This document shows positions 12,448 through 24,600 of a stretch of 64,000 nucleotides of DNA, piece by piece. This stretch comes from Cokeromyces recurvatus (taxonomy: Eukaryota > Mucoromycota > Mucoromycetes > Mucorales > Mucoraceae). The stretch lies in the NCBI RefSeq assembly GCF_025118155.1, contig NW_026251412.1, forward strand, positions 62,001-126,000. The letters run 5' to 3'. Numbering within the stretch: position 1 is the first letter of the stretch; each line of letters starts with the position of its first letter. The position numbers were made by a program, and so were the translations under genes. The notes below the pieces were generated by a model. That model worked only from the letters and a program-made list of their open reading frames with translations, had not been told where the DNA came from and did no database searches.

Positions 12448-13268
12448 ATCATCAAAAATTCTTTACGCAATGTCTGAACAGATAAAATGACAGTTATGAT
12501 ATATATATATATATATATTTTTATAATACCATTTTCTTCCAAGTGCTACATAATCTTACAGTCAAACACTGTAGTAAAAGAAATTTGACGAATGTATCTT
12601 TTTAGCAAATGGTAAACTTATTATTTGCAAAACCCTTAGTTATCTTTGAAGTAAGAAAGTAAATGTCCAATAAGTGTGTACCTTTTTTTTTGTCAAAAAT
12701 AATGGAAAAGAATTGCTATATTAAGTAATTCAAATCATAGGAACAAAAAAAGCTTTGTACACCGACCTGCCACAAAAGAACTCTTTATGCATAAAAGCTC
12801 TGATAATTCAAAAAAAAAAAATCATTTTAATATGCCTCTGTTAATAGACAAACTTATTACTGAAAAAACTAATATGCATATTTTAATATACAAATGAATA
12901 TGATTTACATATATTAAAATTGTTATATGCATAATAGAGAGTGTCTTTTAGGTTACACAGCTAATTACTATTTATGTGTAGAAAAATCATCTTTTTTTGG
13001 TGTAATCCAATAAATGCAATTAAATTCTCATTCAACCTTTTTTTTTTCTTCTTATAACACAAATATGTTGAGTAACAAAAAAAATAAAAATATGTTCTAT
13101 TATATTCTTTTTTTTTTATGTATAAAATGTGACATGTAAAAGAGAATGCTAACAAATGTATATATGGATGATGTTGCATACAAAGTAGTATAAGTACAAA
13201 ATGTATATTATTTAATAAATGTCGAAAGAAGGAAAAAAAAAAAAAATTGAATATTTTAACTCTGTAAT
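10448..13268. other. Gene-free AT-rich spacer with low-complexity repeats
   Basis: About 10460-10680 is a low-complexity A-rich stretch of AAAAT-type and ATAAT-type repeats. The remainder shows scattered TA dinucleotide runs. I found no tRNA, no transposase relic and no credible coding frame in it. Confidence 0.6.
12384..12446 (+). repeat. Poly-A tract (63 A)
   Basis: The longest pure homopolymer in the window, with no coding sequence nearby. There is no flanking duplication that I can see, so I do not call it a retroposon tail. Confidence 0.85.
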
Positions 13269-14543
13269 TTATTCTTCCTTCTTTTCTTCAGTTTTAATTT
13301 CAGCAGCAGCAGTGGGAGGTACTTCACCATTAGCCGCCGCAGCAGCAGCCTTAGCAGCTAAAGCGGCTGCTCTCTCAGCCTTCTTCTTTTCTTTCTTTTC
13401 CTTCTTAGGATTCACTTTTTCAACAGGCTTAGGTGCAGGATAAGCTAATTCTTCCAATTTCTTCATTTCAGGATCCTCAAAGGCCTTACGGATAGGTTCC
13501 AACAATTCGTTAATAACCTCAATCACACCTGCCTTTAAATCACCGGGATGAACGACTTTGTCTGCAAAATCCTTTTCTAAATCCTCATAATTATCATAAA
13601 CCATATTTCCACCATATTTCTCAGGGCGAATACAAGTGAAGGTTGCCTTGTTACCGTTAATAGTCTTAACAGGGAAATAAACATTCTTGACAAAGGCCAA
13701 GAGACCGTTCTCTTCAATATTGCCTTCCTCACAAAAGGCCTTTTTAATCTTCTTTTGAACATCCTTTGCACTATCCAAGAAATCAATCTTAGAATCAGGA
13801 TCTGAGGATGACATCTTTGAACCTGCTAAACCAGGCACCATAGGGTTCATCAAGTGGATACGCTTTTTGTAACCCAAGAGGGGGAGGTATTTCTCGGCTA
13901 AAACAAAAATCTTACGTTGATCGACACCTCCAAATTGTGCATCTACACCCAAGTATTCTTCATCAAGAGCTTGCATACCAGGATATAACAAACCAGATAA
14001 AAGAGGGGAAGCCACTTGTTTAACAACTTCTGCACCGGCTTTTTTAGCATCGTGTTCGGTAACAAGAGCAGATAAACGGAAGTTATCCATGCTGTATTCT
14101 TTTGATAATTCGTAAGATGAGCCGATAACAAATTTAAGCTTCTCAATAGGAACTCCAAGAGAAGTCAAGACAATCTTAATAAGTTGTTCATAATATTTAG
14201 CACGATGTTGCACAAGCTCAAGTGGTGCTTTCATATTATCAAGGAAAGCGTGAATATCTGCTATAAGAATTGTCATCTAATGATTATTACTTCAATATCT
14301 ATATGACTATCCTTCTTCGTATCTATTTATATATATATATCTTACCTCAACACCAGCTGACAAAAAGTCGGCAATTTTACTCATAGGTACAAAGTAGCCA
14401 ATGTGTGGTCTACCAGTAGGAGCAGTGCCCCAATACATTTTAAGATCACGCTCTTCAAGAATCTTCTTTAATTCATCTCCTCCAAGAACTTCTTGAAGAT
14501 TACGAGTAATAAGATTATACTTTTGCTCAGGTGTAAGTGACAT
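13269..14543 (-). CDS. TYS1: Cytosolic tyrosyl-tRNA synthetase
   Basis: Class I aminoacyl-tRNA synthetase that charges tRNA-Tyr in the cytosol. Two exons (14543-14346 and 14276-13269) give 401 residues, close to the yeast enzyme (394). The HIGH-like motif is in [11 protein letters not shown] (about residue 43) and the KMSKS-like loop is [15 protein letters not shown] (about residue 225). The tail is Lys/Ala/Glu-rich and codes an alanine run, as in other fungal cytosolic TyrRS. The single intron follows SAGVE. An A22 tract lies about 35 nt upstream of the start on the antisense strand. Start chosen at [10 protein letters not shown] because this matches the usual N-terminus; an in-frame ATG 30 nt upstream exists. 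Confidence 0.95.
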
Positions 14544-15286
14544 TCTTAACAAAAAAAAAGGGAGTAAAGACAAAAAAGAAAAAAAAAAAAAAAAAAAAAA
14601 GAGGTCGAAAGAAGTGCTTTACTAACATTAAAAAAATATGAGTCATTGGGTGTCTTTCTAAGCCACTAATGACTATTTTTCTTTTATTCCAATTCATTGT
14701 TGATTCCGGTTCCTGTTTTTTTTTTGAAGCAATTGAGCGCGGATATTTTATATACCAAAATTTGCTTGAACCAATGCAGAAAATTAAAGGAAAAATTATT
14801 GAATAAATTCTTTCCACAAGACCTCTTAACGCTTCAACACAAAAAGGGGAAAAATATTTAGAATACACTTTAACTTTTTGTTAATATAATGAAGCCAAAA
14901 AAAAAAAAATATTTCAATGATCAATTAATTGATAATATATTAATCACAAATTACATCGATTTTGATTGATCTCAATTACTTTACAGAAAACAAAAATCCG
15001 AATAGTAAATTAAACTAATTCTCCTTTCACAATATATAAAAATTATCCTTTCTTTTCATTCTACATATAAACGAAAAAAAATATACTCAACTTCCAAAAT
15101 CCTGAAAAAAAAATAATTGAAGGTTTTAATCGAACAACAAAATAGGCTTCTAGTCTATATACAAAAACAAAAAAAAAATACTTTTTTTTTTCAAAATAAT
15201 GTGAATATGACATTTTTTTTTTAATTGAATTTCTGTGAATATATCGACGTTGTTTTTTTTAAATACTTCAATGTAAATAAATCTAT
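14544..15286. other. Spacer between TyrRS and RPS28
   Basis: A-rich and T-rich runs only. No coding frame or structured RNA was recognised. Confidence 0.6.
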
Positions 15287-15786
15287 TTAACGGAGACGAC
15301 GAGCTTCACGTTCAGATTCCAAGAGACAAAGGATATCATTTTCACGAACGGGACCCTTAACGTTACGGATAATAGAACGGTTGGTATCATCCATGAATTC
15401 AACACGGACTTGAGTGACACCACCACGAGAACCAGTACGACCGAGGACCTTAGTAACTCTAGCGAGCTTAACAGGAGTCTTTGAGGAATCCTATAATGAT
15501 AAAAAAAAAATTAAATATTAATTAGTAACTTTTCCTTGTATAAAACAAATAAAAAATCTCTAAGAATGTTGGCTTTTTTTTTTGCGAAAATTGCTAAATA
15601 ACATGATGTAAAACATTCAAAAATTGAGTTTAAGAATTGCAAATGTGTAAGTGTGTATCTATCCATTTGTTTATCATACATGCATCCATCCATTGTTAAT
15701 ACATCATTTTTGTTGTAAAAAAAAAGTCATCTTAGAGTTCTTTATTCGTTGTTGTTGATGGGGGGTATCTGCTATGTACATACCAT
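15287..15786 (-). CDS. RPS28: 40S ribosomal protein eS28
   Basis: Small-subunit ribosomal protein near the mRNA exit. The main exon at 15490-15287 codes 67 residues beginning [20 protein letters not shown], then [20 protein letters not shown] and ending in [12 protein letters not shown], near-identical to eS28 of other eukaryotes. The exon has no start codon. Reading upstream, an ATG at 15786-15784 is directly followed by a strong GTATGT donor, and the acceptor TTATAG at 15491 joins ATG to GAT. The initiator codon is therefore an exon of its own coding part, separated by a 293-nt intron, which is long for this genome. This gives the usual 68 residues. Main exon certain; first exon inferred. 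Confidence 0.9.
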
Positions 15787-17078
15787 AATGATTGATTATA
15801 GAAAAGGAAAGAATCTGCACTTTCTTTTGGCTGTTCATTCGCTTTTCCCTCTTCCCTTTCTTACCTACAATGCCACCCACCCGCACATGAATGAGAGAAA
15901 TAGAACTCCGATTTTTTTATTTTTTTTTTTTTCCTTCACTGTTACTACCAAATTTTTGAAACGACATTATAACACTGTCCTAGTCAGATCAAATAAAATA
16001 AAAATAAAGACTAAATATCCTCTTGATAGTCAAGATAGAAAAAGGTAAAGAAGAAGAGATGAAGAGGGACTTTGGTTTTTTTTTTTATTCTTGTTAAAGG
16101 ATATTCGGATAAAGTTAAGACGCTTTCAAAGAACTTTTTTTTTTTTTAATAACTAATATATTACATGTAAGTATTAAATGTATTTCTGTAGAGAGACAGG
16201 AGACAAGAAGAAAAAGGAAGTAAATATTAACATTTACTATTATTTTTTTAAACTCTTAAATAAGAACCATCCTAGATTCTGAAATACTAAAAATTTTCAA
16301 CTTGAATAAAAGGAATAATACTTGATAGATTTTCTGCTGCGATAAGTATAAATAAAATAGTATAAAATGTGTTTTCTTTCTTTTATGTCAGATTAAATAC
16401 AGAGGCATATTGTGCAAATAAATTACCCTTTTTCGATGATTGAAGCTAGGCCAATATGAATAAGCATTTGTTAAAGGAAAAAAAAAAAAAAGAGGGGGTT
16501 AAATAAGACTAATTTATAACGCTTATTTGTAGAATAACAAAGAATGCTTGGGATGCAAAATTAATAATAATAATAATAATAAAAACATGTTCTATCTAAC
16601 GCTGTAAAAAAAAAAAAACATAAAATCATCTAATTAAGCCTATTTCTTATACACATTGTATGCCAGGTCTTTACTAGAAAATCTAAAATATTTCTGATAT
16701 AATCTGTCCTAATTCCAAGTTAAAAGCAATACCAAAATGCATGAAATAATACAAAAGAATGATTGGCTTATTTTTATTTTTATTTTTATTCATTTTTTTT
16801 TTTAAAAAAAAAGAAAGATCTGCGTCACACATTTCTGTAAATTTTTTCAATTAAGTCTGGATAAATTCCTTTCTCTTTCACCCTCTTTATTATAAATAAC
16901 GACGATAGATAAGCATAATATTAATTACATACATACTCAAATTTAAATTCTATCACCTAAACGCGTTTCCTTCTCCCTCCCCCATTTCTTTTTACTATTT
17001 GAAACAAACAAAACAAAAAAAAAGAGCCAAGTTATATTCACATACACATTTATATACAAATATACATAAAGAGACGAC
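15787..17078. other. Spacer between divergent RPS28 and DEP1-like genes
   Basis: A shared upstream region of about 1.3 kb for two divergently transcribed genes, with T and A runs and a TAA microsatellite near 16563-16581. No gene is supported here. Confidence 0.55.
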
Positions 17079-19059
17079 ATGGAAAATAATACCAACACGA
17101 CAGAAGAAAATGCAACTAGACAAAGTTCTAAATTTTCTTTAGATTCTTCGCCTTCTATATTAAGTGCTGATGACCAACTAGAAGGTGATGGTCCTTTAAC
17201 TCCTACTGATAAAATGGAAGACGACGTTGAAGATGAGGATGACGACGAAGTACCCATTAAACATGCTATCGATGACGATGACGACGATTTATCTGCCTTA
17301 AATAGTATCTTACAAGCTGGCTCTCCTGGCTCTTTATCGGAAGAAGAAGAAGAAGAAGAAGAGAATGATATAGATGATCTGCATCAGGATTCCGCATCTC
17401 CACTTTCTTCTATACCTGATGATTTTCCTCTCTCTCGATCACCTTCACCTGAAATACCTCAAGAAGAAGAGCTTGAATTAGAAAATAAAATGAAAGAAGA
17501 TTATACAGACAATACAGAGACTAAAATAAAAAAAGAAAGAAGGAAGAAGAGGATGATGAAGAAGAAGAAGGAGAGGAAGAGGATAAAGAAGCTCTGACAG
17601 GGAAAACAACAAGAAGACCTTCAGAATCAACTAGTATAAATACAAGAAAGCGACGAAAAGATGATAACGCTCATAAACAGAACGGTGATTCTGTCATTTC
17701 TAATGAATATAAAAAAGGGAAAAAAGAAGATAATGATGATGATGACATGATAAAAGATACAAATTCCCTAAAGAAGTCTAAATTGATTGATGAATCTATA
17801 TCAACTGAGACCAAAACATTAAACGATAATATCAATGGTGATAGTAGCAGCCATGAGGATACTATATCTAAAAGTAAAAGACGACGCGTTTCTAAGAGCA
17901 CATTAGAAGTAACTGAGATAACGCGATCTCGTAGAAGACAGAGTCGACAAGAAGAAAAAGAAATTATATTAGAAAAAAAGATAGAGGAGAAGACTGAAGA
18001 AAAGCAAGTCATCAAAGACGACTCTCAAGATAAAGAAGAAACGAAAGATACCTCAACATTAAGTGAGGAGACGATAGAAAGAAAAGAAGAGGAAACAAAC
18101 AGTTCTGAACAAAAAGAGTCAGACTCTGTTATTATAAAGAAAGGTGAAGAACAAATAGAAGAAGGAGTGCCAGAAAATCAGAAAAACAGAAATCAAGATA
18201 TTCAAGGTAAAGTTATTAAAGCAAACTTTTTTTTTTATATTCCTTTTCCTAATATTATTCATATTCTATATGAAGATGATGTAGATTATGATTATCAGCA
18301 AAGACATAAGGAAGCACTTGATGCGTTGACGCATATTGAAATAGAGTTTGCAAGATTAAGAGACAAGTAAATTTATAAAGAAATTCCCCAAAAAAAAAAA
18401 AGAGAGAGAGAGACAGAGAGAATGGTTATTAATCTATTGATTATAGAATGTATCAAGAGAAAATGTCTGAATTAAATGAAGAAGCTATTATGATTGCTAA
18501 TGGTACACACCCTGAATTAGTAGCATTAATGGCAGAGATTGAAGAAAAGAAGGGAAGAAGAATACATAATGCAGAAGCATGGAGAAGACATCAACATGCT
18601 AATTTTAAACAACAATTTGAAGGTTTTGAATATCAAGCCAATATTCATTTTATAGTAAGTGTCATATTTATAAGGATACCTATTTTCATTTACTAATTTT
18701 AATAGTCACAAAAAAATGCTCTGCGACGAAATTTATTAAGCGACATTAATAATAAGAAATGGACAATAGAAGATGAACGTACAAAATTAAATGATCCTTC
18801 AAGAGGTAAAATGTTGATTATTATATAATTTAATAGTTTAGTGGGTTCTAATTCGAATATTTAAGGCGATAAATTATTTCCAGATGGACATGAAATGGTT
18901 TTACATAAAAGAGAGCAGAAAGAAGAAATAGGAGATTTACAAGATATTAAAGAAGTGATTGGATTTCCGATGGCGCCTAACCCAACTGGACTTAATTCAC
19001 AAGACATTGATGATGACTTAAAATTATTGGGTATAAATAACAATCGTCATTTATTATAG
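17079..19059 (+). CDS. DEP1: Dep1/Sds3-like subunit of an Rpd3L-type histone deacetylase complex
   Basis: Predicted nuclear corepressor subunit. The N-terminal 140 residues are acidic with long Asp and Glu runs. A basic, charged middle follows, and then the Sds3-like domain: ALTHIEIEFARLRDKMYQEK, GTHPELVALMAEIEEKKGRR, FKQQFEGFEYQANIHFISQK, then LRRNLLSDI. The coiled coil in this region mediates Sds3/Dep1 contacts in yeast and animals. Introns read at 18207-18275, 18367-18446, 18655-18705 and 18806-18865. The frame from 17079 stays open to 17597, but the downstream frame starts only after a TAA at 17522-17524, so the reading frame must change by -1 near an A7 run at 17528-17534. No GT-AG intron fits there. 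It could be a sequence error, a real indel, or slippage. Family call is firm; integrity is open. Confidence 0.8.
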
Positions 19060-19309
19060 ATTTGCTATTATTCTTTACATATATATAAATATATACCCTC
19101 TTGAATGAATATGTAATAATTTCATTATTCATCGTATGTGCACACATTTATAAACAAAAAAAAAAACAAAAAAAACTAAGCTTACACGTGCAAGGCGTAC
19201 TTATTTAAAGAAAGTTGACTTGATTCATATTTGTCTTTTTTTTTTTTCTAATTCTTATTCTAATTCTTTTTTTTCCTCTTTTTCCTATTTATTTTCTTTC
19301 CTTTTTATT

Positions 19310-20254
19310 ATGAAGACAAAAAGCCTACATAATTTTACTTTACCGAAAAATATTGTATCAAACAATGCAGATAATGATTCTTTTTCAAGAGATCTTTTAC
19401 GTCAATTCGATAAACGTAGATCAAGGTTACACTTTGAATTAGGGTTCATATCTCAAGTACGTACATTCATTTCTTTTAAGTGGTTTATATAAAGAACAGG
19501 AATGAAAGAAGGAGAGATTATATCAGTAACAGATATTCCAATATGTCTGAATGCGTATGTGTATGCGGGAGGGGAGGGAAGAAGATGAAAGCATTCTTTA
19601 CCGTGGAGGAAATCCAATTAAGGCAATTTGACATTTTTTTTTTTTTAGGAACCATCACCGGAATCTTCTTTAATTCAAACACCACAAAGCAGTAACGACT
19701 ATAGTGATCAAGAACCAGTTCAGTTAGACCAAATAGAAGAACAACAACAACAAGAACAAGAACAATATAATTATAAAACATCCAACACAAGTAAACAATC
19801 ATCTACAGCAAGTGCTTTTTTGCGTAGATCATCCGCCTATTTAAAATCAAAACTTGATTCAATAAGAAAAAATAACAAACCGAATCATAATGATGTCCAA
19901 CGACCTAAGCCAACAAGATTACTAATGAAAACAACAATATCTATTCCATCAACTGTGACAAAACCCAAAACTAATCCTTCCGTTATACCACCATCACTAA
20001 CAACAACAACAATCACTCAATATCCTCCAAAGCCACTTGTTTATTCGCCTATTGAACCTATTATAACCCCTTCTGAGGACAAAGAATCAACAAAACCTCT
20101 GCTCCATCGTATTTCTATGCCCCTTATTCGTGTCTACCATGACTCTTCTACTTCAATTATACGTCATAAATCTATTGCTTCCTTTGTTAATCGTAGAAGA
20201 AAATCTGAACCTGATCAAAGAACGAAAAAAAAGTTTAAAAAAGTTGGAAAGTAG
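19310..20254 (+). CDS. Hypothetical basic, Ser/Thr/Pro-rich protein
   Basis: I do not recognise this protein. Two exons (19310-19456 and 19649-20254) join in phase to 250 residues. The N-terminus contains SFSRDLLRQFDKRRSRLHFE, then a Gln-rich run (EEQQQQEQEQ) and SAFLRRSSAYLKSKLDSIRK. A Thr/Pro-rich region follows, and the end is strongly basic (NRRRKSEPDQ and KKKFKKVGK), which could be a nuclear localisation signal. No membrane segment or catalytic motif is visible. The intron donor is GTACGT and the acceptor TTTTTTAG. The long coding bias and clean phase argue for a real gene. The start is the first ATG after a T-rich leader. Confidence 0.6.
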
Positions 20255-20741
20255 TTTATATATGATACATTTATGCTTTACTATATGCTCCATTATTACT
20301 GTAGTCCTACTATTTTTTATTTTTTAAAAGTATCACTTTTTCATGTAATAATCTTTTCATGTACATGTATAATTAATATTTTCATTTTCATTTTTCATTA
20401 ATTTATAATTAAAAAGGATTCCTTTTTTTTTCTTTTCAAAAAAAAAAAAAAAAAAGTAATCTAATTTTTCCAAAAATTGATCAGAAAGTCTTTATAACCC
20501 TCTGATCATGATTAAATTTTAGTTGGGTTTCGGCATTTATTCATCAGTTGTAACTTCACTTGAATAAGCATCTCCCCTATGAAAAGGACAAAGAAAAAAA
20601 AAACATGTTTATTTTTTTTTTTTTCATTTTTATATTTTATCGTGACTGCTATAATGGTAGGGTCTCCAAATATTCTTTTTAGCATTTTTTTTTCTTTTTT
20701 TTTTTTATTGATTATTTATTTATTCCATTATATATTACATA
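20255..20741. other. Spacer between the hypothetical gene and MAP1
   Basis: T-rich and A-rich tracts; the last 60 nt before the MAP1 start are T-rich on the sense strand. No gene seen. Confidence 0.6.
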
Positions 20742-22445
20742 ATGGCTACTGACACGCAACATATTTGTCTTACAGAAGGTTGTGGTAAGCCTGCCACACT
20801 CAAGTGTCCTGTTTGTATCAAATTGAAGCTTGAAGATGCCTATTTTTGTTCTCAAGATTGCTTTAAGAAAAATTGGGTAACAAAATAATATTAGTCTCTA
20901 TTATTTCCCTTTTTTTTTTATGATACTAATTTCATTAACAGTCAAAGCACAAATTAGTCCATGACGCTAAATTAAAAAGTACAATCAACATAAAACGAAA
21001 TTATGAATAATAACTTATCTTTTTTTTTTTACTTTTAAAAAAAAAAAATTAAGGTGAACCTCATGATCCTTTCCCAAATTACCGTTATACTGGTGAACTC
21101 CGTGCTGTTTACCCTCTCTCACCTAGACGTCATGTACCTGAACATATTATGCGACGTAAGAAAGAAAGAAAAAAAAAGATATATATAAATATAAAAGAAA
21201 AAATTATAAATAACATGTGAACAATTTACAGCTGATTATGCCGAAACCAGTATTCCTGTTTCCGAACAAAATGTTCGTATGAGTTCCACCATTAAGGTTT
21301 TAAATGCTGAAGAAATTGAAGGCATGCGTAAAGTTTGTAAGGTAAAAAAAAAAAAATAACAGAGAGGAAAGAAACTTGTCAAAGTAGAAAAAAAAAACCT
21401 AATTCCAACATAATTTATATTAGATTGCTCGTGAAGTCCTTGATATAGGTGCCGCTGCTATTCGACCTGGCATCACTACAGATGAGATTGGTAAATAAAT
21501 AAATAAAAAAAGAGAGGGAGGTTAATTTGTATTAATACTTGTAACTATAGATGAAATTATTCATAATGCCACTATTGAACGTGGTGCCTATCCTTCACCT
21601 TTAAATTATTATCAATTCCCTAAATCTGTTTGCACGTAAATATATGCATCAAATGAGAAAAACAAAATTCAAATAACAATATATGTATATATTTGTTTGT
21701 AGATCTGTCAATGAAGTTATTTGTCATGGTATACCTGACAAAAGACCTTTAAAGGATGGTGATATTGTTAACCTCGATGTTACATGTTATTATAATGGTT
21801 TTCATGGTGACATGAATGCTACTTATTGCGTTGGTAACGTCGATGAAAAGGGTAAAAAATTGATTAATACTGCTAGAGAATGTTTAGAGAAAGCCATTGC
21901 TATGGGTAAGGAATATGTATATGTATTCATATATTTGTATATAATCATAATTACTAATACTCTTAACAGTTAAGCCGGGCATTAGATATCGCGACTTTGG
22001 TAAAGTCATTGAAGAGCATGCCAAAAAGAATGGATTTTCTGTCGTTCGTACTTTTAGTGGACATGGTATTAATCAACTTTTCCATTGCGCACCTAACGTG
22101 CCTCACTATAATGGTAACTTTACAAAGATATATAACTTGTATACACATGTAGTTATAATCATTTGTTTACTGTAGGTAATAAGGCTGTAGGTATTATTAA
22201 GCCTGGTCATTGTTTCACTATTGAACCTATGATTTGTGAAGGTGGCTGGAGAGATGAAATTTGGTAAGTTAAAGAAAAAAAAAATACTCTTAATATATCA
22301 AATTAAACGTTTTTTTATTTTATTTTATATTTTATTTTCAAGGCCTGATAACTGGACTGCTGTTACAGTGGATGGAAAGCGTTCTGCTCAATTCGAACAT
22401 ACTTTACTTGTTACAGAGAATGGCGTTGAGATTTTAACAAAATAA
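20742..22445 (+). CDS. MAP1: Methionine aminopeptidase 1
   Basis: Removes the initiator methionine from nascent proteins at the ribosome. Ten exons (20742-20876, 20942-20978, 21054-21155, 21232-21341, 21424-21490, 21551-21635, 21703-21905, 21970-22113, 22176-22263, 22343-22445) join to 357 residues; type 1 MetAPs of fungi are about 380. The N-terminal MYND-like and C6H2-type zinc finger has [17 protein letters not shown] and [11 protein letters not shown] followed by KHKLVH. The catalytic domain shows the metal ligands in [20 protein letters not shown] (two Asp), FSGHGI (His), FTIEPMI (Glu) and [10 protein letters not shown] (Glu). Sense-strand T-tracts precede the ATG. The high intron number is notable but every junction keeps phase. 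Confidence 0.95.
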
Positions 22446-23220
22446 TTCCTCTTTTTTTTCTTTTTCTTTTAGATATCTTAAATGTTTATATATAATAGAT
22501 TAACTAATAGTAGAAAAGTTTATCTTCTTTTTTTCCTGTCTTGTGTGCATATTTCCTTTTTTTTTTTTCCTTTATGATTGATGCTAAAGGAATAGAATGA
22601 ATTACTATTCATATCTAATTGCTTATTTATAGCACATGTATTATTAATTTCTAATGCAAATTCATTTTGAACAATATACTTGGGCTGATTTCTTATTACA
22701 TATAAAGAAATCATTGAGATATTGGAATAATGATAAATTTTGGTGCGACTGAAAGAGAGGAGGGAGTCGAGAATAGAGACATAAGCAGCAAAGAGATGTT
22801 TGAAAATAAGGGTATGGAGATAATGAGACAAAGAAGGTGTATAACGTATAAGAAGAGAATAAACTGGTGAGATAATATGTGTATAGATGTAGTATATACG
22901 AGTTCTATATTGTATTCCTATAAAATTCAGTCATTCTTTAAGGCCTTAAGAACATAGAAAAAAAAAAAAAGGTAAAAAAAAACTAAGTATCAAATGAACA
23001 ACTACTAAAACAAAGAGTAATTATTTTCACTTAACTAGCACTATACACTCAACATACGCTTCGATTAGGCTTACTTTTTTTTTTTTTTATAAGTTACATA
23101 ACTTCTTCTATGCCATGCTTATTATTTATTGCAAAAATAATTTACTTTCCGCGATTTGAAAATAAATTCAGTAAAGTTGTCGATTTTATTTTTTTATATT
23201 TAAATATTCATCTTACAACT
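22446..23220. other. Spacer between MAP1 and PLP2
   Basis: No supported gene. Contains a few A and T runs; an antisense open frame of about 100 codons at 22520-22831 has no recognisable domain and low-complexity content. Confidence 0.55.
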
Positions 23221-24251
23221 ATGGACGATCCAAACGCGGATACAGAATGGTAAATTCAAAAAGAGAATAAATAAATAAATAAATAATAATAAAAGAACTT
23301 GGAAGTTTATAACGATTACTTTATTTTTATAACTGACTTGATATAGGAATGACATTTTGCGCGCAAAAGGTATTTTGCCTCCGAAAGATGAGAAAAAAGA
23401 TGACGATTTAGAGGATGCATTTGTAGAAATGGTTAAAGCTAGACAGGCTAAAAAAGATAGTCTCGAAAACAAGGATCTTGATGAACTTGAAGAATTAGAA
23501 GATCTCGAAGACGATCAAATTTTAAACGAATATAGGTAAAAAAAAACTCCTCCCAAGTTAACAAAAATAACTCTATTGAATCAAGTATTCTGAAATAAAT
23601 AGACATAAACGAATGATGGAAATGTTGGCACAAGCCGCAAAAGAAAAATATGGTGAATTAACAGAGATATCCAAACCTGATTTTATTAAGGAGGTTACTG
23701 AAGCTAGTAAGGAATGCTATGTGATTGTTCATTTATATAAAGATTAGTAAGTTCTTCGTATGTTTTGACTAATTGATAAGAAATGTGTCTGATTCTGTAA
23801 TTATTTATTTTAGCATTCCTGCTTGTAGATTGATGAACCGCTGTTTAACTGAATTAGCCTTGCAGTTCAAAGCAACCAAGTTTGTAAAGATCGTTAGTGA
23901 TCAATGTATACCAAACTTTCCTGATCATAATGTGCCAACTTTATTAATTTACGGTGAGGGCGATATAAAAGCTAATCTGGCAGGTGCTATTCAGTTTGGT
24001 GGAATGAAAATGACTACAAAGAGTAAGTAAAACTTTTACAACTATATACAAACAATATGAAATGTTGCTAATGCTAATCGTATACAGGTATTCGCGCTCT
24101 TTTGGCTAAATATGGGGCTGTTCCTCCTGAAAAAGTAGAGGATAATGATGACATTGATAAACAACCTAAAAAGTCTATTTATCAATCAAAGGCTACTGCT
24201 GCTCTTAGTAGTGACGAGGAAGAGAGTGACGATGATAGAGGATATTATTAG
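23221..24251 (+). CDS. PLP2: Phosducin-like protein, PLP2/PDCL3 type
   Basis: Thioredoxin-fold cochaperone of the CCT chaperonin, involved in actin/tubulin folding. Five exons (23221-23249, 23347-23535, 23603-23746, 23814-24022, 24088-24251) give 244 residues, normal for the family. The N-terminus has the diagnostic EWNDILRAKGILPPK motif, then a Glu/Asp-rich helix. The thioredoxin-like domain reads FIKEVTEASKECYVIVHLYK, CRLMNRCLTELALQF, TKFVKIVSDQCIPNFPDHN and VPTLLIYGEGDIKANLAGAI. The end is acidic (SSDEEESDDD). The lack of a CxxC redox pair is usual for phosducins. It reads in the same direction as MAP1. Confidence 0.93.
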
Positions 24252-24464
24252 ACTTATTTTATATAAATAACAGCAATATCTAATGTGTATAATTAAAACC
24301 TTATATTGTTGACGCATAAAGCATAATAAGACTGTTAATCTATTTTATTTATGCTTATCATATTCATTTACTGTGTTATTTTCTTAAATCATCTATTGTA
24401 CAAAGTATGTGTGACTCGCATACATGTAGTCTTAATAACCAGTCTATTTTAATTTTAATGCCGT

Positions 24465-24522
<58 letters not shown>

Positions 24523-24600
24523 CCTTTCTTTCTTTCTTCCCTTTATCTTCATCTATAAAAATAGAGTGCCTTAGTGGTTCTTTTTTTTTTTTTTTAAGAT
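24252..24600. other. Spacer upstream of SMG1 with long T tract
   Basis: Contains the pure T run at 24467-24522 and a second T run ending just before the SMG1 start. No gene is seen. Confidence 0.7.
24467..24522 (+). repeat. Poly-T tract (56 T) upstream of SMG1
   Basis: Pure T homopolymer on the sense strand ending about 80 nt before the SMG1 start codon. It follows the same position pattern as the T tract before DDX46. Confidence 0.85.

Noticed and set aside
12243..12542. Minus-strand open frame of 99 codons
   Set aside because: More than twenty of its codons are a poly-Phe reading of the 63-A tract; no domain.
18207..18275. Read-through of the intron in the Dep1-like gene (frame stays open)
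   Set aside because: The segment has a GTAAAG donor, a pyrimidine tract and an AAG acceptor, a length divisible by three, and codes an out-of-place hydrophobic run; treated as an intron, although retention would not break the protein.
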